A stretch of DNA of 5,369 nucleotides from Desulfosporosinus sp. Its GTDB lineage: Bacteria > Bacillota > Desulfitobacteriia > Desulfitobacteriales > Desulfitobacteriaceae. The translations under genes and the position numbers were made by a program. The notes beneath the pieces are model-generated. The model was not told where the DNA came from. It did not search any database and saw nothing but the letters and a program-made list of their open reading frames with translations. This document shows positions 1 through 4,790 of this stretch, one piece after another; the stretch's first letter is position 1, and each line of letters begins with the position of its first letter. The DNA lies in NCBI GenBank assembly GCA_016278585.1, contig JADQBO010000506.1, forward strand, positions 1-5,369, given 5' to 3'.

Positions 1-1
1 C

Positions 2-928
2 AGTCATCTGCGCGTCGGTACCTTTCAATACGTTTCAAATTGGGGCACTGTTGAGGAGCTTCGGATTTTAGCTGATTATACATTGCAACGACATTTTCCA
101 GACGTCAACGCTGTTGAAAACCGCTATCTTTTGTTACTTGAGGAAGTAATCAAGAGGCAGGCCGTGCTGATTGCCAAATGGCAATTAGTTGGCTTTATTC
201 ATGGGGTGATGAACACCGACAACATGACCCTTAGTGGAGAAACTATTGATTATGGACCTTGTGCCTTCATGGATGCTTATGACCCGGCAACAGTATTCAG
301 TTCTATCGACGTTCAAGGCCGCTATGCCTATGTTAATCAGCCGAATATTGCCGGGTGGAATCTCGCGCGTTTTGCTGAAACCTTATTACCACTACTGCAT
401 GACAATCAGGAGCAGGCTGTGAAGTTAGCTCAGGATGCTATTTCTGCTTTCCCCAAGTTGTACCATTCTCATTGGCTCGCGGGAATGAGAGCCAAATTAG
501 GATTATTTAACGAAGAAATAGAGGATGAATCACTTATTGAAGGCCTACTTAGTCTAATGCAGAAGTATCGTTCGGATTATACCAATACTTTCCGCGCCTT
601 AACATTAGATACGCTGGAGGATACGGTCCTGTTTGGCAAAACAGAATTTGATCAGTGGCAGGAGCAATGGCAAGGGAGACTAGGAAGGCAGCAGGAACAG
701 AAAGCCTCCTCGTATCAGTTGATGAGGAACTCCAATCCTGCGTTAATCCCTCGTAACCACCGGGTAGAAGCTGCGTTAGAAGCCGCGGAGAAACAAGCAG
801 ACTATGGTGTGATGAAACGGCTGCTTGAGGTTCTTTCCGCCCCGTACGCCTATTCACCCGAGCAGGCTGATTATTGCACGCTGCCTGAAGAATCAACTCG
901 TCCTTACCGAACCTTTTGCGGTACCTGA
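2..928 (+). CDS. selO: SelO/YdiU protein adenylyltransferase, C-terminal part (5' end outside window)
   Basis: The reading frame is open from the window edge, so the N-terminal third (nucleotide-binding lobe) is missing; 308 residues remain, against about 480-500 for bacterial family members. SelO is a pseudokinase-fold enzyme that transfers AMP from ATP to Ser/Thr/Tyr of target proteins and is linked to redox stress. Visible family marks, numbered from the first full codon: SHLRVGTFQ at 1-9, with the conserved Arg at 4; HGVMNTDNM at 67-75, with the presumed catalytic Asp73 and metal-binding Asn74; and DYGP at 83-86, with metal-binding Asp83. The Asp-Asn to Asp spacing fits the family. The protein ends in FCGT, so Cys306 is third from the end, where eukaryotic SelO has selenocysteine and most bacterial ones have cysteine. 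No frameshift is seen. The stop is TGA and no co-directional gene follows closely, so it is probably the last gene of its transcript. Identification is firm; the protein targets are unknown. Confidence 0.95.
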   Translation, partial: SHLRVGTFQYVSNWGTVEELRILADYTLQRHFPDVNAVENRYLLLLEEVIKRQAVLIAKWQLVGFIHGVMNTDNMTLSGETIDYGPCAFMDAYDPATVFSSIDVQGRYAYVNQPNIAGWNLARFAETLLPLLHDNQEQAVKLAQDAISAFPKLYHSHWLAGMRAKLGLFNEEIEDESLIEGLLSLMQKYRSDYTNTFRALTLDTLEDTVLFGKTEFDQWQEQWQGRLGRQQEQKASSYQLMRNSNPALIPRNHRVEAALEAAEKQADYGVMKRLLEVLSAPYAYSPEQADYCTLPEESTRPYRTFCGT

Positions 929-995
929 TATTCAAGTATTATGATTTTTTCTGCGTTTCTCAATCAAGTTTGATGTATGTCTCTGTTACTACAAA

Positions 996-1030
996 GATAA
1001 TGCTGCCTTTTTAATAGGGGCAGCATTATC
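996..1030. repeat. Perfect 12-bp inverted repeat downstream of selO
   Basis: GATAATGCTGCC at 996-1007 is matched exactly by its reverse complement at 1019-1030, with an 11-base loop. It lies 67 bases after the selO stop. Unlike a standard rho-independent terminator it has no T-run after the stem on the + strand (AAGTTAAATA follows); on the - strand only TTTG follows. It may protect the selO mRNA 3' end or act together with the T-tailed hairpin 20 bases downstream. The stem is certain; the role is inferred. Confidence 0.6.
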
Positions 1031-1050
1031 AAGTTAAATAGTTATGAAGT

Positions 1051-1080
1051 GCCTCGTAACGTGGTGGTTACGGGCTTTTT
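1051..1080 (+). terminator. Rho-independent terminator after selO
   Basis: CGTAAC (1055-1060) pairs with GTTACG (1067-1072) around the loop GTGGTG. The stem extends outward by GCC/GGC with one bulged T, and TTTTT follows at once at 1076-1080. It lies about 120 bases past the selO stop, with no other + strand gene before it, so it most likely ends the selO transcript. Confidence 0.75.
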
Positions 1081-1125
1081 ATATTTAAGACAGGGTTCAC
1101 CATATTTCGCAGAGAGCTAATGAGA

Positions 1126-1154
1126 TGGTTATAATTATAAAGCTCATTTATAAT
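1126..1154 (+). promoter_or_regulatory. Candidate sigma-A-type promoter for uppP
   Basis: A perfect TATAAT -10 box at 1149-1154 has TGGTTA (3 of 6 to consensus) 17 bases upstream at 1126-1131. It is the best-looking promoter between the selO terminator and uppP, but its -35 is weak. The -10 lies inside the palindrome 1142-1164. A second TATAAT at 1182-1187 also lacks a good -35. Transcription from here would give uppP a leader of about 145 bases. Confidence 0.35.
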
Positions 1155-1164
1155 ATAAATGAGC
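1142..1164. promoter_or_regulatory. 11-bp palindrome with one-base centre, possible operator
   Basis: GCTCATTTATA at 1142-1152 and its exact reverse complement at 1154-1164 flank a single A. With almost no loop, this suits a homodimeric DNA-binding protein better than an RNA hairpin. It covers the candidate uppP -10 box, so a bound protein would block transcription. No regulator gene in the window is an obvious partner. The palindrome is certain; operator function is inferred. Confidence 0.5.
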
Positions 1165-1304
1165 CCGCTCCAATAATAATGTATAATCATAGAGTCGAAA
1201 CTGGTGATTACAAGGTAAAGGAACGGTGTTGCTATGCCATAATAGGGTTTTTAGAAAGTATACCATATCTGAAAAATGACGTTTAAATAGGGAGAGATTA
1301 AACA

Positions 1305-2117
1305 ATGTTATTTATCGAGATAATAAAGGCAATTATACTTGGAATTGTTGAGGGTATCACTGAGTGGCTGCCGATTAGTAGTACAGGGCATATGATTTTA
1401 GTGGATGAATTTATACAGCTGAATATGAGTGAAGCGTTTAAAGAAATGTTTTTTGTAGTAATTCAGCTTGGAGCAATTATGGCTGTTGTAGTTTTGTATT
1501 GGAACAAGCTAATTCCTTCCTTTAAAAAGAAACCAACTATCAATAGTGAGGTTATGTTCCTGTGGTTAAAGATCTTTACTGCTTGTGTTCCAGCGGCAAT
1601 CATCGGTCTATTGTGGGATGATATAATTGATGCATTGTTTTACAACTATCAAACCGTTTCGGTTACATTAATTCTGTATGGAATTCTGTTTATTATTATT
1701 GAGAATAGAAACAAACACGCAAAACCTAAGATTAATAACTTATCAGAAATTTCTTATCAAACAGCCATTATGATAGGTTTATTTCAAGTATTGGCATTGA
1801 TTCCAGGTACATCTCGCTCGGGGGCAACGATACTTGGCGCAATACTCATAGGAACATCAAGAACGGTTGCCGCAGAATTTACTTTTTTCCTAGCTATTCC
1901 GGTTATGTTCGGGGCAAGTCTGTTAAAGATCTATAAATTTGGTTTAACGTTTACAAATGATGAACTTTCTATTTTATTTACAGGGATGGTCGTTGCTTTT
2001 GTAGTCTCAATATTGGCGATTAAATTCTTGGTTGGTTATATTAAGAAACACGATTTCAGGGTTTTCGGGTGGTATAGAATTGTATTAGGTATCATAGTTG
2101 TACTCTATTTCTGGTAA
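1305..2117 (+). CDS. uppP: Undecaprenyl-diphosphate phosphatase (BacA/UppP family)
   Basis: A polytopic membrane enzyme that removes one phosphate from undecaprenyl diphosphate, recycling the lipid carrier for peptidoglycan and other wall polymers; extra copies give bacitracin resistance. The 270-residue length is normal. The first signature, EGITEWLPISSTGH at 16-29, supplies Glu16, Glu20, Ser26 and His29; the second, PGTSRSGATI at 167-176, supplies Arg171. These are the residues known to matter in E. coli BacA, shifted by one to three positions. Conserved EFTFFLAIPVMFGAS (191-205) and a C-terminal FRVFGWYRIVLG (251-262) also fit. About eight hydrophobic segments are visible. The ATG is set by GGGAGAG eight bases upstream. 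The gene is monocistronic by context, with terminators on both sides. Its codons are visibly more A+T-rich than those of selO or mocR, which may mean a different origin or just membrane-protein composition. Confidence 0.96.
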   Translation: MLFIEIIKAIILGIVEGITEWLPISSTGHMILVDEFIQLNMSEAFKEMFFVVIQLGAIMAVVVLYWNKLIPSFKKKPTINSEVMFLWLKIFTACVPAAIIGLLWDDIIDALFYNYQTVSVTLILYGILFIIIENRNKHAKPKINNLSEISYQTAIMIGLFQVLALIPGTSRSGATILGAILIGTSRTVAAEFTFFLAIPVMFGASLLKIYKFGLTFTNDELSILFTGMVVAFVVSILAIKFLVGYIKKHDFRVFGWYRIVLGIIVVLYFW

Positions 2118-2146
2118 TGGGCTTATAAGAGAGGTGTTAGTAGTAA

Positions 2147-2179
2147 ATGAGTAATTTAAAAATTGGAATAGGTTTTTGA
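2147..2179 (+). pseudogene. Ten-codon ORF with a ribosome site, possible gene remnant
   Basis: An ATG 30 bases after the uppP stop is preceded by GAGAGGTG at 2129-2136 (10-base spacing) and encodes MSNLKIGIGF before TGA. The N-terminus is reminiscent of the start of methyl-accepting chemotaxis proteins, which often begin with a basic NLKIG-like stretch before the first membrane helix. The frame dies immediately and repeat-like DNA follows at 2201. It may be the stump of a deleted gene or chance. Ten residues cannot support a family assignment. Confidence 0.2.
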
Positions 2180-2200
2180 TAAAAAGTCGTAAATAACAAT

Positions 2201-2246
2201 GTTGTCAACAACCCCGTCCCCCTGTCAACTCGTCCCCCTGTCAACT
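2201..2246. repeat. Tandem 16-bp C-rich repeat, REP-like element or remnant
   Basis: CGTCCCCCTGTCAACT occurs twice in immediate tandem (2215-2230 and 2231-2246), without mismatch. Just upstream, GTTGTCAACAAC at 2201-2212 carries a third TGTCAAC and is itself partly self-complementary. Read on the - strand the unit is GTTGACAGGGGGACG, which resembles from memory the short dispersed repeats with GGGGACGGTT and TTGTC motifs found in many Bacillota, often next to REP-associated (IS200-like) transposases. No transposase gene is present here. The repeat is certain; its class is inferred. Confidence 0.6.
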
Positions 2247-2274
2247 TAGAAATAAAAAATGAATAAACGTAAAA

Positions 2275-2315
2275 ACAAAAAGAAGCCAAAACTTGTAAAG
2301 GAGGCTTCTTTTTGT
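2275..2315. terminator. Bidirectional terminator between uppP and dps
   Basis: ACAAAAAGAAGCC (2275-2287) is perfectly complementary to GGCTTCTTTTTGT (2303-2315), a 13-bp stem with a 15-base loop. On the + strand the GC-containing core GAAGCC/GGCTTC is followed by TTTTT; on the - strand the same core is followed by TTTTTGTTTTTAC. It lies 157 bases after uppP and 78 bases after the dps stop, so it can end both convergent transcripts. Confidence 0.85.
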
Positions 2316-2393
2316 GTAATTAACATCATTTCTTCACAATATCTGCTTTTCTAAACTAGGGGATCACTTTAGTGTTATTTGAATTTCTAGTAT

Positions 2394-3137
2394 TTATTGA
2401 AGCTTTGGATTAATAGGGCGTGTGCGAGAGATATCATCATTCCCGTCAAATAAATGTTTCATTCCTCTAACCAAAGAGTCATCTTCCAATACGCTCCATA
2501 GGTGGTATCCCAAATCTTCACGTTTAAGTAAAACTTCTTCTAAAGATTGAACAGTACCAAAATCCTTAAGTTCATGAGCACGTGCAATTGTTTTACGTAG
2601 CATATGTTGAATTTTTATTTCATGCTCAAGGTCGTTTCGCAAAAAGTCACGCATGGTATATCGGCCTTCAACTTCGTGTTTGATATAAGATATTTCATGT
2701 TGTGTTACAGGATGTGCGGTAGGAACTACCCCTAACCTTGCTACCCGCTCACCAACTTTATCGATATGGTCTTGGGTAACTTCAATATGTTCATCTAACA
2801 GATGATGCAAACTGAGGAAGGATTCTGCTCCTTCTGTTAACCAATGATGCTTTGTATACTGGTGTAAGGCCACATTTAAGGAGCACAAATGGTCATCGAG
2901 CATTAGGCCCATTTCTAAACGAACATCAGCTGGTAGACTAATTCCAGATCCTTCAGATCTTACGGTTCTAGGCTCCTGCCGCAAAATCATGTTTTGGGGG
3001 TGATCCGTTGTGTGTCCTGGCATTGTTGTGTCAAAACCAGATTTGGATAATTTAAATTGATCTTGAAACTGACTGACGTTCTGTTGAACGATTTGAAAGT
3101 CCTGGTTCATAATTTCTTGATTGTTTTGGTTTTGCAT
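2394..3137 (-). CDS. dps: Dps-family ferritin-like protein with N-terminal tail
   Basis: A mini-ferritin of 247 residues that should form a 12-subunit shell, oxidise Fe(II) with peroxide, and protect DNA in oxidative stress or stationary phase. The core, from about residue 72, carries the inter-subunit ferroxidase residues His98 (in HHW), His111, Asp115, Asp126 and Glu130, followed by the ER..RLG..P ending of the Dps motif. Spacings from His111 to Glu130 match E. coli Dps exactly; the His98-His111 gap is one residue longer. The wording KHHW..EGAE and QDHI..GER recalls cyanobacterial DpsA. Roughly 70 residues precede the core: a Q/N-rich, probably disordered tail (nine Q and six N in the first 27). 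Usual Dps length is 150-190. The start is chosen for AGAGGTG five bases upstream; the frame stays open 29 codons further up, to an ATG at 3224 with no ribosome site. It is probably transcribed alone. Confidence 0.9.
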   Translation of the reverse strand: MQNQNNQEIMNQDFQIVQQNVSQFQDQFKLSKSGFDTTMPGHTTDHPQNMILRQEPRTVRSEGSGISLPADVRLEMGLMLDDHLCSLNVALHQYTKHHWLTEGAESFLSLHHLLDEHIEVTQDHIDKVGERVARLGVVPTAHPVTQHEISYIKHEVEGRYTMRDFLRNDLEHEIKIQHMLRKTIARAHELKDFGTVQSLEEVLLKREDLGYHLWSVLEDDSLVRGMKHLFDGNDDISRTRPINPKLQ

Positions 3138-3192
3138 GTTTTCACCTCTATAATTTTTGTCTGACTTTTTCCAGCCTTGCTTAACTTCTCCA

Positions 3193-3221
3193 ATTATAGG
3201 GCTTATTATGTGGCAAGAAGA
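3193..3221 (-). promoter_or_regulatory. Weak candidate promoter for dps
   Basis: On the - strand a perfect TATAAT lies at 3198-3193, about 56 bases before the dps ATG. The hexamer 17 bases upstream is TCTTCT, a poor -35 match (2 of 6), so an activator or another sigma factor may be involved, or the box may be chance. I found no convincing PerR or Fur box in the 192-base gap. Confidence 0.25.
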
Positions 3222-3288
3222 CATCTAAAGCATAAATGATACATACCGAAGTGGTCTCTACAAACAGCAAGCCATTAGGGTTAATTTA

Positions 3289-3308
3289 AAGTGACTATAA
3301 AGTCCCTT
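3289..3308 (-). terminator. Weak hairpin after azlD, possible terminator
   Basis: Reading the - strand, GACT TTAT AGTC forms a 4-bp stem; after one mismatch it extends by AAG/CTT. TTTAAATTAA follows. It starts 22 bases after the azlD stop. The stem is short and low in GC, so it could only be a weak terminator. If it fails, azlCD transcripts would run on into dps, which is on the same strand. Confidence 0.3.
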
Positions 3309-3319
3309 ACATTAATGTA
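3308..3319. repeat. 12-bp perfect palindrome just after azlD
   Basis: TACATTAATGTA is fully self-complementary with no spacer and lies 10 bases beyond the azlD stop, directly abutting the weak hairpin. It could be a small operator or chance; nothing else supports a function. Confidence 0.3.
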
Positions 3320-3329
3320 TCGGCGTAAT

Positions 3330-3647
3330 CTACATAAACTTCAGGATAAACATAATTGACATTCCGAGACCTAAGGTGGCAATAATATTGCGGCTCTTAT
3401 AGGCAACAAATGCACAAACTGTACCGGCAATCAGGTAATGATTGTTTAGACTAATATCCAAATATCCCTTGGGTAAAAGTAAAGATGGTACGATTAAGGC
3501 TGTCAATATGGCAACGGGGACATGTTTTAACCATTTATTTAACCAGGTTGGTACCCCTGTAAATCTGAACAGAGCTAGAGCACTGAATCTTGTAAAATAT
3601 GTGACTAAGGCCATCCCAATAATGATGAAAAAGACTTCACTACGCAT
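3330..3647 (-). CDS. azlD: AzlD-family small subunit of branched-chain amino acid exporter
   Basis: A 105-residue membrane protein, the normal size for AzlD. With AzlC it forms a two-component exporter (LIV-E type; YgaZH in E. coli), reported to move branched-chain amino acids, valine or analogues such as 4-azaleucine out of the cell. Four hydrophobic segments are visible, at about residues 4-20, 43-58, 70-84 and 87-103. Family features include TYFTR at 16-20 at the end of the first segment and KHVPVAILTALIVP at 41-54. Its ATG lies inside the azlC end: the two frames overlap by eight bases (3640-3647), pointing to translational coupling. It has its own ribosome site, AGAGGGGG, nine bases before the ATG. 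It ends in TAG; the next in-frame stop, TAA, comes five codons later. Confidence 0.9.
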   Translation of the reverse strand: MRSEVFFIIIGMALVTYFTRFSALALFRFTGVPTWLNKWLKHVPVAILTALIVPSLLLPKGYLDISLNNHYLIAGTVCAFVAYKSRNIIATLGLGMSIMFILKFM

Positions 3648-4362
3648 GGTTGCGATCCCCCTCTAATAAGCCCCCTATTAAACTGGCTGTCAGGCAAGCG
3701 ATAATGATATACCACTTACCGGGTAAATACAGAGTAGCAAGTACTGAAACCACGGCAGCCATACCAAATACAATCAGACTGATGCGGTCTGCAAGGAGCG
3801 GTATCAATAATACGAGAAAAGTTGCAGGCATGGCAAAATCAAGTCCCCAAGTTAAGGGGTCGGAAATGTAACTGCCCAAAATTACCCCGACTATAGTAGC
3901 TAAAACCCAAACTACATAAAGCATAGTACTTACGGTCAATTGATAAAGCACACTGTACCTGGCCTTGTGAATTCGGCTAATGGTAAGGGCATAGGCTTCA
4001 TCGGTTAAAAAGAACGCAAGGAAGGCTTGAAGGGGAAACGGCAGCCTAATCATATAGGGCGCCAGGGATGATCCCATGATTAAGTGGCGCAAGTTTACCA
4101 GTAAGGTAGTAAGTATAATAATTCCCCAGCCCGTAATTCCTGCTCCTAGCATTGTAATGCCAATGAACTGTGACGCACCGGCAAAAACAAAAACAGACAT
4201 AAGAATAGTTTCTATTCCTGAAAGGTTTGCTGTAAGCCCCATGATCCCGCATGTGATACCAAAGGGCACTACCCCGAGCACCACTGGAGTGCACTCGCGG
4301 AGTGCAACCCATACCTCTTCTGCTAATTCGTTCTTACCTAAGAGGAGATTTGATAGCTGCAT
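3640..4362 (-). CDS. azlC: AzlC-family large subunit of branched-chain amino acid exporter
   Basis: A 240-residue integral membrane protein of normal AzlC/YgaZ length. It is the main channel-forming subunit and works with AzlD to export branched-chain amino acids. Family marks: the proline/glycine-rich first segment VVLGVVPFGITCGIMG (27-42), FAGASQF (60-66), NLRHLIMGSSLAPY (90-103), FFLTDEAYA (117-125) and FAMPATFLVLLIPL (176-189). Six or seven membrane segments can be drawn. The ATG is set by GAGGTGG eight bases upstream. It is first in the azlCD operon, with a promoter facing the divergent mocR gene, which suggests control by that regulator, as with many exporter/regulator pairs. It ends in TAG followed directly by an in-frame TGA. 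Substrate is inferred from family only. Confidence 0.93.
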   Translation of the reverse strand: MQLSNLLLGKNELAEEVWVALRECTPVVLGVVPFGITCGIMGLTANLSGIETILMSVFVFAGASQFIGITMLGAGITGWGIIILTTLLVNLRHLIMGSSLAPYMIRLPFPLQAFLAFFLTDEAYALTISRIHKARYSVLYQLTVSTMLYVVWVLATIVGVILGSYISDPLTWGLDFAMPATFLVLLIPLLADRISLIVFGMAAVVSVLATLYLPGKWYIIIACLTASLIGGLLEGDRNHA

Positions 4363-4394
4363 TAATTATTCCACCTCGCTCTAATATTTCTTAA

Positions 4395-4423
4395 ATCTTA
4401 ACCAGTTGGAAAAACATTGTAAA
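4395..4423 (-). promoter_or_regulatory. azlCD promoter, divergent
   Basis: On the - strand TTTACA (4423-4418, 5 of 6 to the -35 consensus) and TAAGAT (4400-4395, 4 of 6 to the -10) are separated by 17 bases. The predicted start near 4388 gives a leader of about 26 bases containing the azlC ribosome site. The -35 overlaps that of the divergent mocR promoter. Confidence 0.6.
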
Positions 4424-4457
4424 TATCCAATTGCATATATATAATAGAAATTGGATA
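4404..4457. promoter_or_regulatory. Operator-like cluster: three AATTGGATA-type half-sites
   Basis: TATCCAATT at 4424-4432 and AATTGGATA at 4449-4457 form a perfect 9-bp inverted repeat with a 16-base gap. A third, imperfect copy, AGTTGGAAA at 4404-4412 (7 of 9), is in direct orientation to the right-hand site, 45 bases away. The left copy sits in the azlC promoter spacer, the middle one beside both -35 boxes, and the right one on the predicted mocR start point. MocR-family regulators are known to bind direct or inverted repeats at their own divergent promoters, so this is probably the binding site of the adjacent regulator. The repeats are certain; the assignment is inferred. Confidence 0.6.
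4417..4445 (+). promoter_or_regulatory. mocR promoter
   Basis: TTGTAA at 4417-4422 (4 of 6) and a perfect TATAAT at 4440-4445 are spaced by 17 bases. The start is predicted near 4452, giving a leader of about 27 bases with AAGGAG at 4464-4469, nine bases before the ATG. Confidence 0.7.
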
Positions 4458-4478
4458 CAAAATAAGGAGAAATGCTAA

Positions 4479-4790
4479 ATGGACATATCCAAATATCTGA
4501 ATAGCACAGAACTAGATAACTTAGATAAGCAGCCGCTCTATCAGCAAATTGCCCTAATCATTGCTGACAAAATCCAAAAACAAATCCTGCCTCCAGGTAC
4601 AAAGCTTCCCCCTGAGCGGGAATTAGCTGAGCTCTTTGCTGTCAGCCGTACAACAGCGATTAATGCTTATCGCAAGTTGGAACAGCAGGGATTGATATGG
4701 ACAAAAGTGGGTAGCGGGACTTATGTAGCTCAAGCACGTGATTTTGAATCCTTATCCGAAGTTCCCTGGCCCCAACTGTTTACAGCCTAG
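4479..4790 (+). CDS. MocR-type regulator, N-terminal GntR winged-helix part, ending at in-frame TAG
   Basis: This stretch encodes 103 residues: a complete GntR-family winged helix-turn-helix at about 19-86. It begins with PLYQQIALIIADKI, has the typical LPPERELAELFAVSRTTAINAYRKLEQQGLI (44-74) and ends with the wing VGSGTYVA. A linker of about 17 residues follows, then TAG at 4788-4790. It is normally fused to an aminotransferase-like domain, which follows in the same frame, so this is half of a MocR/GabR-class transcription factor that senses PLP or a PLP adduct of an amino compound. The start is set by AAGGAG at nine bases; a nearby ATG at 4472 is too close to it and out of frame. If the TAG is a true stop, the product is a stand-alone DNA-binding domain without its effector and main dimerisation domain. 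It is divergent from azlCD and probably represses or activates that operon and itself. Confidence 0.85.
   Translation: MDISKYLNSTELDNLDKQPLYQQIALIIADKIQKQILPPGTKLPPERELAELFAVSRTTAINAYRKLEQQGLIWTKVGSGTYVAQARDFESLSEVPWPQLFTA

Larger units (their letters stand above)
929..1304. other. Non-coding stretch between selO and uppP
   Basis: I see no credible gene in these 376 bases: stops are frequent in all frames and no start with a good ribosome site leads anywhere before position 1305. It holds two hairpins after selO (996-1030 and 1051-1080), a palindrome over a candidate promoter (1142-1164), a second TATAAT at 1182-1187 without a good -35 box, and the uppP ribosome site GGGAGAG at 1290-1296. 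The 140 or so bases from 1165 to 1304 would form a long untranslated leader if the 1149-1154 box is the true -10. I recognise no riboswitch class in it. Confidence 0.7.

Noticed and set aside
549..935. 128-codon open frame on the - strand inside selO
   Set aside because: It is antisense to a well-conserved SelO domain, has no recognisable family features and no ribosome site.
1197..1227. GAAAC ... CGGT upstream of uppP as an envelope-stress (SigM-like) promoter
   Set aside because: The spacing is 22 bases, longer than the roughly 15-17 expected for this promoter class, and the -10 is not CGTC.
1214..1264. GGTGTTGCTATGCC region as a fluoride-type riboswitch
   Set aside because: Only a short local resemblance; the downstream conserved helix and pseudoknot partners of that class are missing.
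2215..2246. CRISPR array
   Set aside because: Only two 16-bp units with no spacer between them, and no cas genes.
3138..3224. 29-codon upstream extension of dps to an ATG at 3224
   Set aside because: There is no ribosome site before that ATG, whereas the ATG at 3137 has AGAGGTG at five bases; the extension also overlaps the likely promoter region.
3442..3871. Two + strand open frames of about 74 codons antisense to azlD and azlC
   Set aside because: They lie opposite conserved membrane proteins and show no family features of their own.
4046..4384. Open frames of 88 and 102 codons (- and + strand) overlapping the start of azlC
   Set aside because: Both are other-frame readings of azlC; the azlC frame has clear AzlC motifs and a good ribosome site.
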